From: JAAYJR01 sp964545315
Lineage (GTDB): Bacteria > Bacteroidota > Bacteroidia > Bacteroidales > Prolixibacteraceae
Reading direction: 5' to 3'
Assembly (NCBI GenBank): GCA_964545315.1
Contig: CAZJGI010000011.1
Coordinates: forward strand, 1-64,000
Length of the DNA stretch: 64,000 nt
Every line of letters starts with the position of its first letter. Position 1 is the first letter of the stretch. The notes below the pieces were generated by a model. The model did no database searches. It saw nothing but the letters and a program-made list of their open reading frames with translations, and was not told the origin of the DNA. This document shows positions 24,847 through 34,204 of the stretch, piece after piece. Both the position numbers and the translations under genes were made by a program.

Positions 24847-25869
24847 TTATTTCAACAGGTTCCATCCTGCCTCAATAAACTGTGTTAAAGTTCTTTGAAC
24901 TACTCCGTAAGTAATAAAGTCTTCGGCCTTCATGCCATCGGGATCGTAAGCTTTTACAAATTCAGGAATACTCATTAACCTGTTAATCACATCTTTCTCA
25001 ACGGGAATATTTATTCTCTCTTCAAGTTTGGGTGAAGCATCAGCTATCATTTTCTGTATTTTGGGATGTATTGAAAATATCATTTTTGCTCCGGAAAGCT
25101 CTGTTGAATGATATTCTCCCCTCATGCCAGCGGGCAGAAGCACTGCTTCATATTTTTCCTCTTCAAAAATATAATATGCCCTTTTTAATATGGCTAAACC
25201 GGCTTTTCTTATATCATTCTCACTTACTTTTGCTTTCATATCCAGCGCCACATCCCTTATATAATCGTCAATTCTTCCTATCATTACTACAGCGAAGCAT
25301 TTCCCGGGTTTGATCCCTGAACTTCGGGCCCGTTCCACTCCTTTTTTATATCTTTTTGCAATGTGGATAACCTGGGGAACAGTAAAACTAACTGTCGCAG
25401 TAATTGTCATCCCCAGCGCTATACATTCTTCCAGTGCATCAAGTCCGGCTGCTGTAACCGGTAACTTTACGGCTATATTCGGGGCCCATTGATACAGCCT
25501 TTTTGCCATTTCAATCATTTCGGCAGTATATGCTGCTTTTCCGGGGTTCACCTGTGCACATACAAAGCCTTGTTCCCCGTTCGTTTGTTTGTAAACCGTT
25601 TCCAGCATGGATGCAATTACCACTGTGATCTTTTCCATCACCCTTTCTGCTTTTTCATCTTCCTTATAAATGACAGGTATAGTGGAAATCAATTCATTCC
25701 ATATCTCAGGCCGGGTTTTTAATGATGTGCCAATAAGGCACGGATTTGTGGTTACTCCGGTAGCTCCGTTTGAAAGGCTTAGCTTTAGTTCATCAGGGTC
25801 GGCAGAATCATGCCACCAGAATGTTGATGTGCTTTTTGACAGCCATCGCAGGTATTTTATTTCATGCAT
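24847..25869 (-). CDS. transaldolase-family protein
   Basis: This 340-residue protein is of the class I aldolase/transaldolase group. FWWHDSADPDELKLSLSNGATGVTTNPCL (about 17-45) is the long-form N-terminal pattern, and the Schiff-base Lys lies in IAVKLPVTAAGLDALEE. GKCFAVVMIGRIDDYIRD and a C-terminal FVKAYDPDGM follow. It is longer than housekeeping transaldolases (TalB-like or 215-residue types). It would cleave or make a C-C bond of a ketose. It is the first gene of the operon, with the promoter region in the 337 bases upstream. Confidence 0.85.
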   Translation of the reverse strand: MHEIKYLRWLSKSTSTFWWHDSADPDELKLSLSNGATGVTTNPCLIGTSLKTRPEIWNELISTIPVIYKEDEKAERVMEKITVVIASMLETVYKQTNGEQGFVCAQVNPGKAAYTAEMIEMAKRLYQWAPNIAVKLPVTAAGLDALEECIALGMTITATVSFTVPQVIHIAKRYKKGVERARSSGIKPGKCFAVVMIGRIDDYIRDVALDMKAKVSENDIRKAGLAILKRAYYIFEEEKYEAVLLPAGMRGEYHSTELSGAKMIFSIHPKIQKMIADASPKLEERINIPVEKDVINRLMSIPEFVKAYDPDGMKAEDFITYGVVQRTLTQFIEAGWNLLK

Positions 25870-26206
25870 GAATAGATTTGATGGTTATAGTTGTTAATTC
25901 AAAGAATTTTTTATCCCCGAACAATTTACTAATATTTTTTTTGCCAAACCTCCGGATTGAAAGATTTTTTTTAAGAGGTAAGTTGATAAGGCAACTTATA
26001 TCCTTTAGCTACAATTAAAGTATTACCTGTCCTTTCCTCTGCAACTTGTTACATGAAAAATTAGCCAAAGTCAAGATATCTGATATCCATCAGATGATAA
26101 TTTAAAATCAGGGTTATTGGTTAAGTATGATGACTTTCTACAATGTATGACTATCTTGAATTATTTATATTCTCATCAATTCGTAAGCTGAACTGTCAAT
26201 TTATTA
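25870..26206. other. intergenic region between carB and the transaldolase operon
   Basis: These 337 bases lie downstream of carB and upstream of the six-gene operon, both on the minus strand. They contain a small hairpin AAGTTG/CAACTT (about 25979-25996) and an inverted repeat ATCTGAT-ATCC-ATCAGAT (26078-26095) that could be an operator or part of the carB 3' end. No promoter matching TAnnTTTG was found for the minus strand, and there is no open frame. Confidence 0.45.
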
Positions 26207-29200
26207 TTAATTAATTTCCTTGTGGTAGTCCTGCAAGGATTTCACATGATATGCACCATTCCTGCGTTCTTTTATTCCCTGAGTAGCAGCAAATGCTGCT
26301 GAAGTAGTAGTAATGTAAGGGACGTTATACTTGATTGCATTTTTCCGGATATATGAATCATCATATTCGCTTAATTTTCCTGCAGGGGTGTTAACTACAA
26401 GGTCAATCTCGCGATTAACCAACGCATCAATAATATTAGGTCTGTTTTCATAAATTTTGTTTATGAATTGTGATTCAATACCATGGTTATTCAGAAATTC
26501 TTTTGTGCCTTTAGTGGCCATGATTTTGAATCCCATATCCCTGAAGTTTTGTGCAGTTTGAACAATTTTATCTTTATCGCGGTCACCAATAGTTATTAGC
26601 ACTGTGCCTGACAATGGGAGTGGGGTTTTTGTAGCTTCCTGTGACTTGAAGAAAGCAAGTCCGAATGAATCGGCCATTCCCAGTACCTCGCCTGTGGATC
26701 TCATTTCAGGTCCTAAGACAGGATCAACGACAGGAAACATATTAAACGGGAAGATAGCCTCTTTTACACCGAAATGTTTCAGGTGGTTTCTTTTAAGGTT
26801 AAAGTCGGCAAGTTTTTTTCCCAGCATTATTTCTGTGGCTATTTTTGCCATGGGAATATTACATACCTTGGAAACAAGCGGTACGGTTCTGGAAGCTCTT
26901 GGATTTGCTTCCAGGATATATACTTCATCTTTATATATAGCATACTGAATATTCATTAACCCGATTACATTCATTTCAATTGCAATTTTCCGGGTATAGT
27001 CTTCAATCGTTCGTATTAGTTCATCTTTGATTATAACAGGAGGGATCACACAAGCAGAATCCCCTGAATGTATCCCTGCATATTCGATATGTTGCATTAC
27101 CGCAGGTACGAAGGCGTCTACGCCATCAGAAATAGCATCAGATTCTGCTTCAATGGCATCTTCCAGGAACATATCGATCAGTAATGGCCTGTCAGGAGTA
27201 ACATCAACAGCTGCAGTTACATACTGGCGAAGCATCTCCTCGTCAAGAACTATTTTCATTCCTCTGCCCCCTAAGACATAGGAAGGCCGGACCATCAGGG
27301 GATATCCTATCCGTTCAGCTATCTCAATAGCTTCTTCCAGGTTGCTTGCCATTCCTGATGCAGGCTGCGGAATATTAAGTTTTTGCATTATTTGCCGGAA
27401 CCGGTCCCTGTCTTCTGCAAGGTCAATGGTTTCAGGACTGGTGCCAATAATTTTCACTCCGTTTGATTCCAGTTCATTTGCAATATTTAAAGGAGTCTGG
27501 CCTCCGAACTGAACAACAACACCCTCTGGTTTTTCCTTGTTGTATATACTTAATACATCCTCAACGGTGAGTGGTTCAAAATAGAGTTTATCAGATGTGT
27601 CATAATCTGTAGATACAGTTTCGGGGTTACAATTAACCATTATCGATTCATAGCCTGCATCACGTATGGCAAATGCAGCATGAACGCAACAATAGTCAAA
27701 CTCGATGCCTTGTCCTATGCGGTTTGGCCCACCGCCCAGAACCATTATTTTTTTCTTATCTGTAGTGCTGTTTTTATCAGGTGCATTATAAGTAGAGTAA
27801 TAATATGCTGCATCAGCCCCACTGACAGGCACAGGTTCCCAGGCTTCTTCCAGGTCTAATGCCAGACGGCGGTCGCGTATTTCTTTCTCAGGGAGATCAA
27901 GTAATTTGGAGAGGTATTTATCAGCAAAGCCATCTTTTTTGGCCTGTATGAATATTTCATCAGGTAGAGTTGAGTCTTTATATGATAAAATTTTTTCTTC
28001 AAGGTCAACCAGCTCCTTCATCTGGCTGATAAACCATGATTTAATATATGTTTTATCATTTAATTGCTCAATTGTAGCACCTTTACGCAGGGCCTCATAC
28101 ATTATGTACTGTCGTTCACTTGATGGTTCAGCAAGTAAAAGCATGAGCTCATCCAGCGATTTTTTATTGAAGTCTTTTGCAAAACCAAGCCCGTAACGGC
28201 CTGTTTCCAATGAGCGTATAGCTTTTTGGAATGCCTCTTTGTAATTTCTTCCAATACTCATAACCTCACCCACTGCCTGCATCTGGGTGCCAAGCTTATC
28301 TTTAAGTCCGTCAAATTTTTCAAATGCCCATTTTGCAAATTTGACTACTACATAGTCTCCCCATGGAGTATATTTATCCAACGTACCTTCTCTCCAGTAA
28401 GGTATTTCGTCGAGTGTCAGTCCGCCGGCCAGAAGTGCTGATATCAGCGCAATAGGGAACCCCGTCGCTTTAGATGCCAGCGCTGAGGAGCGGGATGTAC
28501 GCGGATTGATCTCTATAACTACTACCCGGCCTGTTTTTGGATCATGTGCAAACTGCACATTAGTACCTCCGATAACTCCAATATCTTCAACAATACGATA
28601 AGAATATTCCTGAAGGCGTTTTTGCAGTTCTTCTGCAATTGTAAGCATTGGGGCAGTGCAGAAGGAGTCTCCTGTATGAACACCGATAGCATCCACATTT
28701 TCAATAAAACAGACTGTTATCATCTGATTTTTAGCATCGCGGACTACTTCCAGCTCAAGTTCTTCCCAGCCAAGTACCGACTCCTCTACCAATATTTGTC
28801 CAACCATACTTGCAGCAATTCCTCTTGCAGCAATAGTATGTAATTCTTCAACATTATAAACAAGTCCGCCACCTGTACCTCCCATAGTATAAGCAGGTCT
28901 TATAACTACCGGATACCCAAGTTCCTCGGCAATTTTTTCTGCATCATCAACTGTTGTAACTGCAGTGCTGCGGGGCATTTCAATTCCCAGCCGTGCCATG
29001 GAGTTTTTAAATTCAGTGCGGTCCTCACCCTTTTCTATTGCCAAAAGATTGACTCCTATAACCTCAACACCGTACTCATCAAGAATTCCTTTTTTAGCAA
29101 GTTGCAATGACAGGTTAAGTGCTGTCTGGCCTCCCAGGTTGGGTAAAAGCGCATCCGGCCGTTCCTTTTTAATGATCTCTGTCAGGGCATATTCGTTGAG

Positions 29201-29404
29201 CGGTTCAATATATGTAAAATCTGCCATCTCAGGATCGGTCATAATGGTGGCAGGATTAGAATTTACAAGAACTATCTTGTAACCTAGTGAACGTAACGCT
29301 TTACAGGCCTGGGTACCTGAATAGTCAAATTCACACGCCTGTCCGATAATTATGGGCCCGGATCCGATGATTAAAATTTTGTTGAGGTCTTCCCGCTTTG
29401 GCAT
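26207..29404 (-). CDS. carB: carbamoyl-phosphate synthase large chain
   Basis: This 1065-residue protein is full length. It has two homologous ATP-grasp halves: IGSGPIIIGQACEFDYSG at the start and its partner GGGPNRIGQGIEFDYCCVHA at about residue 560. Each carries YPVVIRPAYTMGG- or YPLMVRPSYVLGG-type nucleotide loops. A C-terminal MGS-like allosteric domain holds MATKGTKEFLNNHGIESQ and LVVNTPAG. It makes carbamoyl phosphate from bicarbonate, ATP and glutamine-derived ammonia for arginine and pyrimidines. The small chain carA is not in the window. No clear promoter box was found. Confidence 0.97.
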   Translation of the reverse strand: MPKREDLNKILIIGSGPIIIGQACEFDYSGTQACKALRSLGYKIVLVNSNPATIMTDPEMADFTYIEPLNEYALTEIIKKERPDALLPNLGGQTALNLSLQLAKKGILDEYGVEVIGVNLLAIEKGEDRTEFKNSMARLGIEMPRSTAVTTVDDAEKIAEELGYPVVIRPAYTMGGTGGGLVYNVEELHTIAARGIAASMVGQILVEESVLGWEELELEVVRDAKNQMITVCFIENVDAIGVHTGDSFCTAPMLTIAEELQKRLQEYSYRIVEDIGVIGGTNVQFAHDPKTGRVVVIEINPRTSRSSALASKATGFPIALISALLAGGLTLDEIPYWREGTLDKYTPWGDYVVVKFAKWAFEKFDGLKDKLGTQMQAVGEVMSIGRNYKEAFQKAIRSLETGRYGLGFAKDFNKKSLDELMLLLAEPSSERQYIMYEALRKGATIEQLNDKTYIKSWFISQMKELVDLEEKILSYKDSTLPDEIFIQAKKDGFADKYLSKLLDLPEKEIRDRRLALDLEEAWEPVPVSGADAAYYYSTYNAPDKNSTTDKKKIMVLGGGPNRIGQGIEFDYCCVHAAFAIRDAGYESIMVNCNPETVSTDYDTSDKLYFEPLTVEDVLSIYNKEKPEGVVVQFGGQTPLNIANELESNGVKIIGTSPETIDLAEDRDRFRQIMQKLNIPQPASGMASNLEEAIEIAERIGYPLMVRPSYVLGGRGMKIVLDEEMLRQYVTAAVDVTPDRPLLIDMFLEDAIEAESDAISDGVDAFVPAVMQHIEYAGIHSGDSACVIPPVIIKDELIRTIEDYTRKIAIEMNVIGLMNIQYAIYKDEVYILEANPRASRTVPLVSKVCNIPMAKIATEIMLGKKLADFNLKRNHLKHFGVKEAIFPFNMFPVVDPVLGPEMRSTGEVLGMADSFGLAFFKSQEATKTPLPLSGTVLITIGDRDKDKIVQTAQNFRDMGFKIMATKGTKEFLNNHGIESQFINKIYENRPNIIDALVNREIDLVVNTPAGKLSEYDDSYIRKNAIKYNVPYITTTSAAFAATQGIKERRNGAYHVKSLQDYHKEIN

Positions 29405-29499
29405 AGAACTAATTTTTTAATGAATTTGTTACAAAAATGCCCTTTAATTTTTTAATTATGTCAACAGCAAACAAAAAAAATTATTGATTTCAAAAAAAA

Positions 29500-30717
29500 T
29501 TATTCTTGAGATAGATTTTCTACCTCCCGAAATACCCTGAAGAAATTTCCACCCCATATTTTTTCAATTTCGTCCTGGGAATACCCTCGTTTCAATAATT
29601 CAGAGGTTATATTGGGGAACTGGCTCACATCAGCACAATCGGACAATCCTCCACCACCGTCAAAATCGCTTCCTATACCTACATAATCTATTCCCACCAG
29701 CTTTTTAACGTAGTCAATATGATCAACCAGATCAGCTACAGATGGAAGTTTTTTGGGATAAAGTTCATTGGTTCTTTCCCATTTACTGATAAATTCATTT
29801 TTTTCTTCCTGGCTCCATGAATCGTAGTGTTCATTATAAATTGCCCTTAATTCACTAATCTTTTTATAATGTTCAGTAGTTTTATCAGGAGTTTTAATGT
29901 AATCATCAAGAAGACAAATTTGAATTACTCCTCCTTTGGCAGCAAGAGCTAGAATCATTTCATCATTTAAGTTCCTCGGGTGTCCTGCAATTGACCTTAC
30001 ACTTGAATGAGAAGCAATTACCGGAGCTTTACTTAATCGGATAACATCAAAAAATGAGCTGTCTGAAATATGTGAAATATCAATTATGATTCCCAGCCTG
30101 TTCATCTCCTTTATTACTGCCTCCCCGAACTTGCTTACACCGTTATGCTCCGGGCCATTATTGTCGGTCGATGAATCACATATATCATTATTTGAGGAGT
30201 GACAAAGAGTAATATAACGTACTCCCCTGTCATAGAATTCTTTAATTCTCTTTATGTCAGTTCCGACAGGAAATCCATTTTCCAAACCCAGGTAAACAGC
30301 TCTTTTGCCTAATGCTTCCAATCGGGATGCATCATATGAGGTTGTGGCAATTTCAGCAAGATCGCTGTATTTTTTACACATAGCCTGAGTTGCATCTATC
30401 ATCCGGTGGGCCAGCTTATAGGCTTGGTAAATATTTTCGGGTGTCCGCTCTTTTTGACCTGTAAATGCTGCAAAAAATATAGCATCTAAGCCACCTTCTT
30501 TCATCCTGACAAGATCAACTCTGCTTTTTGGTGATTCATTTCTTATGCCGGGATCAATACTTTCATTGACCAGTAACATGGGAGTATCGCAATGAGTATC
30601 CACGGTTAATGCTAAATTGTGTATTTCCATTACTTTTGTCCCCGGATCAGGCGGATTGAATGATTTTCCCGGTAACATTATTCCAATAAATAAAAATATA
30701 CTGTTAATTTTATACAT
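29500..30717 (-). CDS. exported membrane dipeptidase (M19)
   Basis: This 405-residue protein has a signal peptide (NSIFLFIGIMLPG). The M19 (renal dipeptidase) zinc motifs are present: VDTHCDTP (about 37-44), the bridging Glu in GLENGFPVG, ITLCHSSNNDICDSSTD, IIDISHISDSSF and VIASHSSVRSIAGHPRNL. DYVGIGSDFDGGGG closes the site. It should hydrolyse dipeptides, including D-residue peptides from cell-wall turnover, in the periplasm. It stands alone and its family length is normal. Confidence 0.93.
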   Translation of the reverse strand: MYKINSIFLFIGIMLPGKSFNPPDPGTKVMEIHNLALTVDTHCDTPMLLVNESIDPGIRNESPKSRVDLVRMKEGGLDAIFFAAFTGQKERTPENIYQAYKLAHRMIDATQAMCKKYSDLAEIATTSYDASRLEALGKRAVYLGLENGFPVGTDIKRIKEFYDRGVRYITLCHSSNNDICDSSTDNNGPEHNGVSKFGEAVIKEMNRLGIIIDISHISDSSFFDVIRLSKAPVIASHSSVRSIAGHPRNLNDEMILALAAKGGVIQICLLDDYIKTPDKTTEHYKKISELRAIYNEHYDSWSQEEKNEFISKWERTNELYPKKLPSVADLVDHIDYVKKLVGIDYVGIGSDFDGGGGLSDCADVSQFPNITSELLKRGYSQDEIEKIWGGNFFRVFREVENLSQE

Positions 30718-30814
30718 TTTCCGGGTATTTAAAAATACAATATTAGTAAAAAATGTGGATTTAGTTTTTTTATAAACTATTGCCGGCCAGGATATAAATA
30801 ATACATTATAAAAG

Positions 30815-32305
30815 ATGCAGAAAAAATGTACTATAACACTTTATCCCCTGGGAGAGTCAGTCAAAGTTAATGTCGGTACACCCCTGACAGATGTTCTTCA
30901 TGAATTTGGAGTAGAGTTTCCATGCGGAGGTAAAGGGACGTGCGGAAGATGTCGTGTGAGACTGCTTAAGGGTGAACTCAAAGCAGATGGGATTCAAAGG
31001 GAAAAATTGAAAAAGCTTAACCTTGGCGGGGACTGGCGTCTTGCATGTTGCTGTGTTGCGGAATCGAATATTACCCTAGAGATATCAGAATTTGAAAATA
31101 TTATCCTGGCCGACAACAGTATCTTTGAATACAGGCCTGAAACAGGATTTGGACTTGCCATTGATCTGGGTACAACAACTGTTGTTGTCCAACTGGTTGA
31201 TCTTAGTAATAGTCAGATACTTGATTCAGTATCCTTTGTTAATCCCCAGTTAAAATATGGTTCGGACCTGATATCCCGCATTGAAAGATGCCTTGATGAT
31301 AATCATGAAAATATGAAGATTCTTATCAGGAATAAGATAGGAGATATTATTAAGTTGATTCTAGGCCGGCATCATGTAGATATTTCTAAAGTAATTATAG
31401 TGGGCAATACAGTAATGCATCATATTTTTTCAGGTATTGATGTAAGGCCCCTTTCTTATTATCCGTTCGAGTCGGACAATTTAGGAAAACAGATTTTTTT
31501 ACCTTCAGAAACAGGATGGGATTTGCCAGATAATGCACTGATCAGTTTTTTCCCTTCAGTGGGCAGCTTTGTCGGAAGTGATATACTTGCAGGTATTGCG
31601 GCTACGCATATGACTGACAATGAAGAGTATACTATTTTAATCGATCTTGGCACCAATGGTGAAATAGTTTTAGGGAACAGTAAAAAAATATTGTGTGCTT
31701 CAACTGCAGCAGGCCCTGCTTTTGAAGGTGCCAAAATAAGTTGCGGTATGCGTGCTGCCACCGGTGCTATTTCATCAGTAACATATGAAAATGACAGACT
31801 TCATTGTCATGTCATCGGGAATGTCAAAGCTAAAGGTTTATGCGGAAGCGGACTGATTGATATTGTTTCAGTTCTGTTGCAAAACGGTGAAATAGGAGTG
31901 TTTGGTGAGTTCGGATCAGGAGAAAATTTTTATGAACTTATTGACGGTATTGCAATTAATCAGCAGGATATCCGTGAATTCCAGCTTGCCAAGGCAGCTA
32001 TCGCATCAGGATTGACTATCCTTTTAAAAAAAATGGATATTACTTATAATGACGTGTCTAAGGTGTTTATTGCCGGAGGTTTTGGCAATTTTTTGAATAT
32101 TAAAAATGTAATCAGGACCGGAGTAATTGAAACAGAAGAAGATAAAATAATAAAATTTGGTAACACTGCGCTTTTAGGAGCAAAAATGCTACTTTTCGAC
32201 GACGGTAATATTATGCATGACATACTCACGAAAGCCAAACATATAAATCTTGAAGGCGAACCTGGCTTTCAGGATATTTTCATTGATAAACTGATGTTTT
32301 TGTGA
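30815..32305 (+). CDS. RACo-type corrinoid-protein reactivase ([2Fe-2S] plus ASKHA ATPase, DUF4445)
   Basis: This 496-residue protein begins with a plant-type [2Fe-2S] ferredoxin domain: Cys37, Cys43 and Cys46 in PCGGKGTCGRCRVRLLKG, with the fourth ligand among Cys78-80 of RLACCC. An ASKHA ATPase domain follows, with phosphate loops AIDLGTTTVVVQL (about 115) and ILIDLGTNGEIVLGN (about 275). AAGPAFEGAKISCGM and FIAGGFGNFL complete the pattern. RACo/RamA proteins reduce the inactive Co(II) state of corrinoid proteins to Co(I) using ATP. It stands alone, but the corrinoid operon at 52.6 kb is a natural client, since MetH at the window's right edge has its own reactivation domain. Confidence 0.9.
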   Translation: MQKKCTITLYPLGESVKVNVGTPLTDVLHEFGVEFPCGGKGTCGRCRVRLLKGELKADGIQREKLKKLNLGGDWRLACCCVAESNITLEISEFENIILADNSIFEYRPETGFGLAIDLGTTTVVVQLVDLSNSQILDSVSFVNPQLKYGSDLISRIERCLDDNHENMKILIRNKIGDIIKLILGRHHVDISKVIIVGNTVMHHIFSGIDVRPLSYYPFESDNLGKQIFLPSETGWDLPDNALISFFPSVGSFVGSDILAGIAATHMTDNEEYTILIDLGTNGEIVLGNSKKILCASTAAGPAFEGAKISCGMRAATGAISSVTYENDRLHCHVIGNVKAKGLCGSGLIDIVSVLLQNGEIGVFGEFGSGENFYELIDGIAINQQDIREFQLAKAAIASGLTILLKKMDITYNDVSKVFIAGGFGNFLNIKNVIRTGVIETEEDKIIKFGNTALLGAKMLLFDDGNIMHDILTKAKHINLEGEPGFQDIFIDKLMFL

Positions 32306-32341
32306 ATTTTAATTAATTCAGTAAAAGATTTCAGGGTATTA

Positions 32342-33391
32342 TTATTGTGCAGCAGGGTTGATCCGGCTTTCATTCAATTCTTTTGTTGAGAGCAATCCGC
32401 AGGCGGCGCTGATATCCTGTCCGCGGGAAGCTCTTATGGTCGTTAAGATACCCTTATTGTTCAGCTGATCTTTAAACCGCTGTAATGTTTCCTCTCCCGG
32501 ACTTTTCAGCGGGGATCCCGGAATTGGGTGAAAACGTATAAGGTTAATGCGGCATTTTAGTCCGTTAAGAAGTTTAGTCAGTTCTTTTACATGGACAGAT
32601 GAGTCATTAAGTCCTTCAAAGAGGATATATTCGAAAGAAATACGGCGTTGTCCTCCTATATTCCGGCTTTTGATTTCAGATATTATCTGTTCAATTGGAT
32701 ATTTGGCCTGTAGAGGCATCAATCTCTGTCTTTCTGTGTTGAAGGGTGAATGAAGGCTGACGGCGAGATGGGCTTCACTTTTTTCAAGAAAATTATGCAT
32801 TGCCGGAACTATACCTATTGTTGATACTGTTATCCTTCGCGGGCTCATACCAAATCCCCAGTCAGATGTTAATATTTCCAGGCTTTTTAAAACCTCTGCC
32901 AAATTATCCAATGGTTCACCCATTCCCATATAGACAATATTTGAAACCTGCTCTGACTCTTCAATACTTTTTATCTGGTTTACAATTTCTCCGGCAGTGA
33001 GATTACCCTGGAATCCCTGCCTGGCGGTCATGCAAAATGTGCAGCCCATCTTACATCCTGCCTGGGAACTAACACAAACCGTTACCCTGCTCCTCTCAGG
33101 GATCATTGCTGTTTCAATATAATGACCTCCGGAAGTTTGAAAGAGATATTTTTTAGTTTTGTCCGCACTTCCCTCTACTTTCTGTGGCAGGGTTATTCCT
33201 GTATCATATTTATTACTAAGCAATTCCCTGGTTTTTACGGAAAGGTTTGTCATCTCATTAACTGAGATAATATTTTTTTTGTAAAGCCAGTCAGATATCT
33301 GCCTTGCATTGTATTTTGGCAGTCCAAGATTTTCAGTTATTTCCTGAAGTTCACTTAGAGTTTTGCCAAAGAGAGTGTCCTTCATTATCAT
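32342..33391 (-). CDS. rlmN: 23S rRNA (adenine2503-C2)-methyltransferase
   Basis: This 349-residue radical-SAM methylase carries the cluster motif CKMGCTFCMTARQGFQGNLT (CxxxCxxC) at about 112-131, the GMGEPLDN SAM loop, and a late Cys in ISAACGLLSTKE. RlmN has a methyl-accepting cysteine in that late position. It methylates A2503 of 23S rRNA and A37 of some tRNAs. Either Met1 or Met3 may start the protein. A TATCTTTG box lies 14 bases upstream on the minus strand. Confidence 0.95.
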   Translation of the reverse strand: MIMKDTLFGKTLSELQEITENLGLPKYNARQISDWLYKKNIISVNEMTNLSVKTRELLSNKYDTGITLPQKVEGSADKTKKYLFQTSGGHYIETAMIPERSRVTVCVSSQAGCKMGCTFCMTARQGFQGNLTAGEIVNQIKSIEESEQVSNIVYMGMGEPLDNLAEVLKSLEILTSDWGFGMSPRRITVSTIGIVPAMHNFLEKSEAHLAVSLHSPFNTERQRLMPLQAKYPIEQIISEIKSRNIGGQRRISFEYILFEGLNDSSVHVKELTKLLNGLKCRINLIRFHPIPGSPLKSPGEETLQRFKDQLNNKGILTTIRASRGQDISAACGLLSTKELNESRINPAAQ

Positions 33392-33404
33392 TTATTATTT
33401 GCCA

Positions 33405-33412
33405 CAAAGATA
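33405..33412 (-). promoter_or_regulatory. -7 box of the rlmN promoter
   Basis: TATCTTTG on the minus strand matches the Bacteroidota -7 consensus TAnnTTTG, and rlmN begins 14 bases downstream. No convincing TTTG at -33 was found. Confidence 0.35.
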
Positions 33413-33493
33413 GATTAAAAGGGAAGAATTATTTTTTAATAATTCAGATAATTGAACCTTTTGAGTATATTGCGAAAAATAAAATTTATAAAA

Positions 33494-34039
33494 ATGAGAA
33501 CCGCATTATTTTTGAGCATTATTACAATAATTGGGATTTTCTTTTCACCGGGCAGGCCTGTTCCCGGAGCTGATGTTTACATTGAGCAGGAGGGTAGTGA
33601 CCGCCCTGTCCTTTTTCAGCCAACAGGGGATAATGGTAAATTGACAATTTCAAATCTTTCCGCAGGTTTATACAGAATAAAGATAAATTTTCCTCAACAG
33701 TCCGGAAAATTTATGAGAGGATTCGACAGAATTGACTGCCGTTTGCAGGTTGGGTATCATAACAAAAAGAAAAAATATTTTATCAGGGAGAGAGAAGGTT
33801 GTTTTACAGTAGATTATTCTAAGTTTAATCGTATTGCCGGCAGGAACATTACACCTGTTTATAATGTTGACGTTTATGGAAGAGGTAAACGTGTGGAAAT
33901 TGGAAAATTTGAGGTTAGCGGTGGAAATAACGGGGGGCTTACATTAGAGCTTAGGGCCCAGAAGCCTAAAAAATTCCAAAAATTGGTGAATAATCTGAGA
34001 GAGGATGTTGAAATGATTACCATAAGAAATAGTTATTAA
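33494..34039 (+). CDS. exported hypothetical protein with a prealbumin/CNA-B-like N-terminal part
   Basis: Start ATG 33494 gives a signal peptide (ALFLSIITIIGIFFS). The longer frame from 33452 adds a basic leader without it. After the signal, PVPGADVYIEQEGSDRPVLFQPTGDNGKLTISNLSAGLYRIKI resembles the beta-sandwich of CNA-B/carboxypeptidase-regulatory domains, in which a default phrase is followed by a 'GLY' strand. The remaining ~110 residues are basic and unrecognised. It stands alone between rlmN and kbl. Confidence 0.6.
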   Translation: MRTALFLSIITIIGIFFSPGRPVPGADVYIEQEGSDRPVLFQPTGDNGKLTISNLSAGLYRIKINFPQQSGKFMRGFDRIDCRLQVGYHNKKKKYFIREREGCFTVDYSKFNRIAGRNITPVYNVDVYGRGKRVEIGKFEVSGGNNGGLTLELRAQKPKKFQKLVNNLREDVEMITIRNSY

Positions 34040-34131
34040 TATTTGTAAGTAAAGATGTTTGTAACCTGGTTGTGTGGTTTATTACATATGCAGGAGGTGC
34101 AATAAAAATATATTTTTATAAACTTACTCCC

Positions 34132-34169
34132 CCGGATATCTTATTATTGAAGTGTAAGAAAGTATCCGG
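34132..34169 (-). terminator. possible terminator of kbl
   Basis: CCGGATA (34132-34138) pairs with TATCCGG (34163-34169), with a long loop, 36 bases below the kbl stop on the minus strand. No T run follows. An 18-base A/T palindrome (34101-34118) lies further on. Confidence 0.3.
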
Positions 34170-34204
34170 CTGATATATATTCTGTTGTATTTGAAATTTA
34201 ACAG

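Noticed and set aside
27027..28843. Several plus-strand frames of 70-100 codons within carB
   Set aside because: They lie opposite strongly conserved carB sequence and have low-complexity products.
30718..30814. Cobalamin riboswitch before the RACo gene
   Set aside because: The 97-base gap is too short and shows no conserved B12-box elements.
34101..34118. Perfect 18-base A/T palindrome as a protein-binding site
   Set aside because: It is pure A/T and expected by chance in this base composition.
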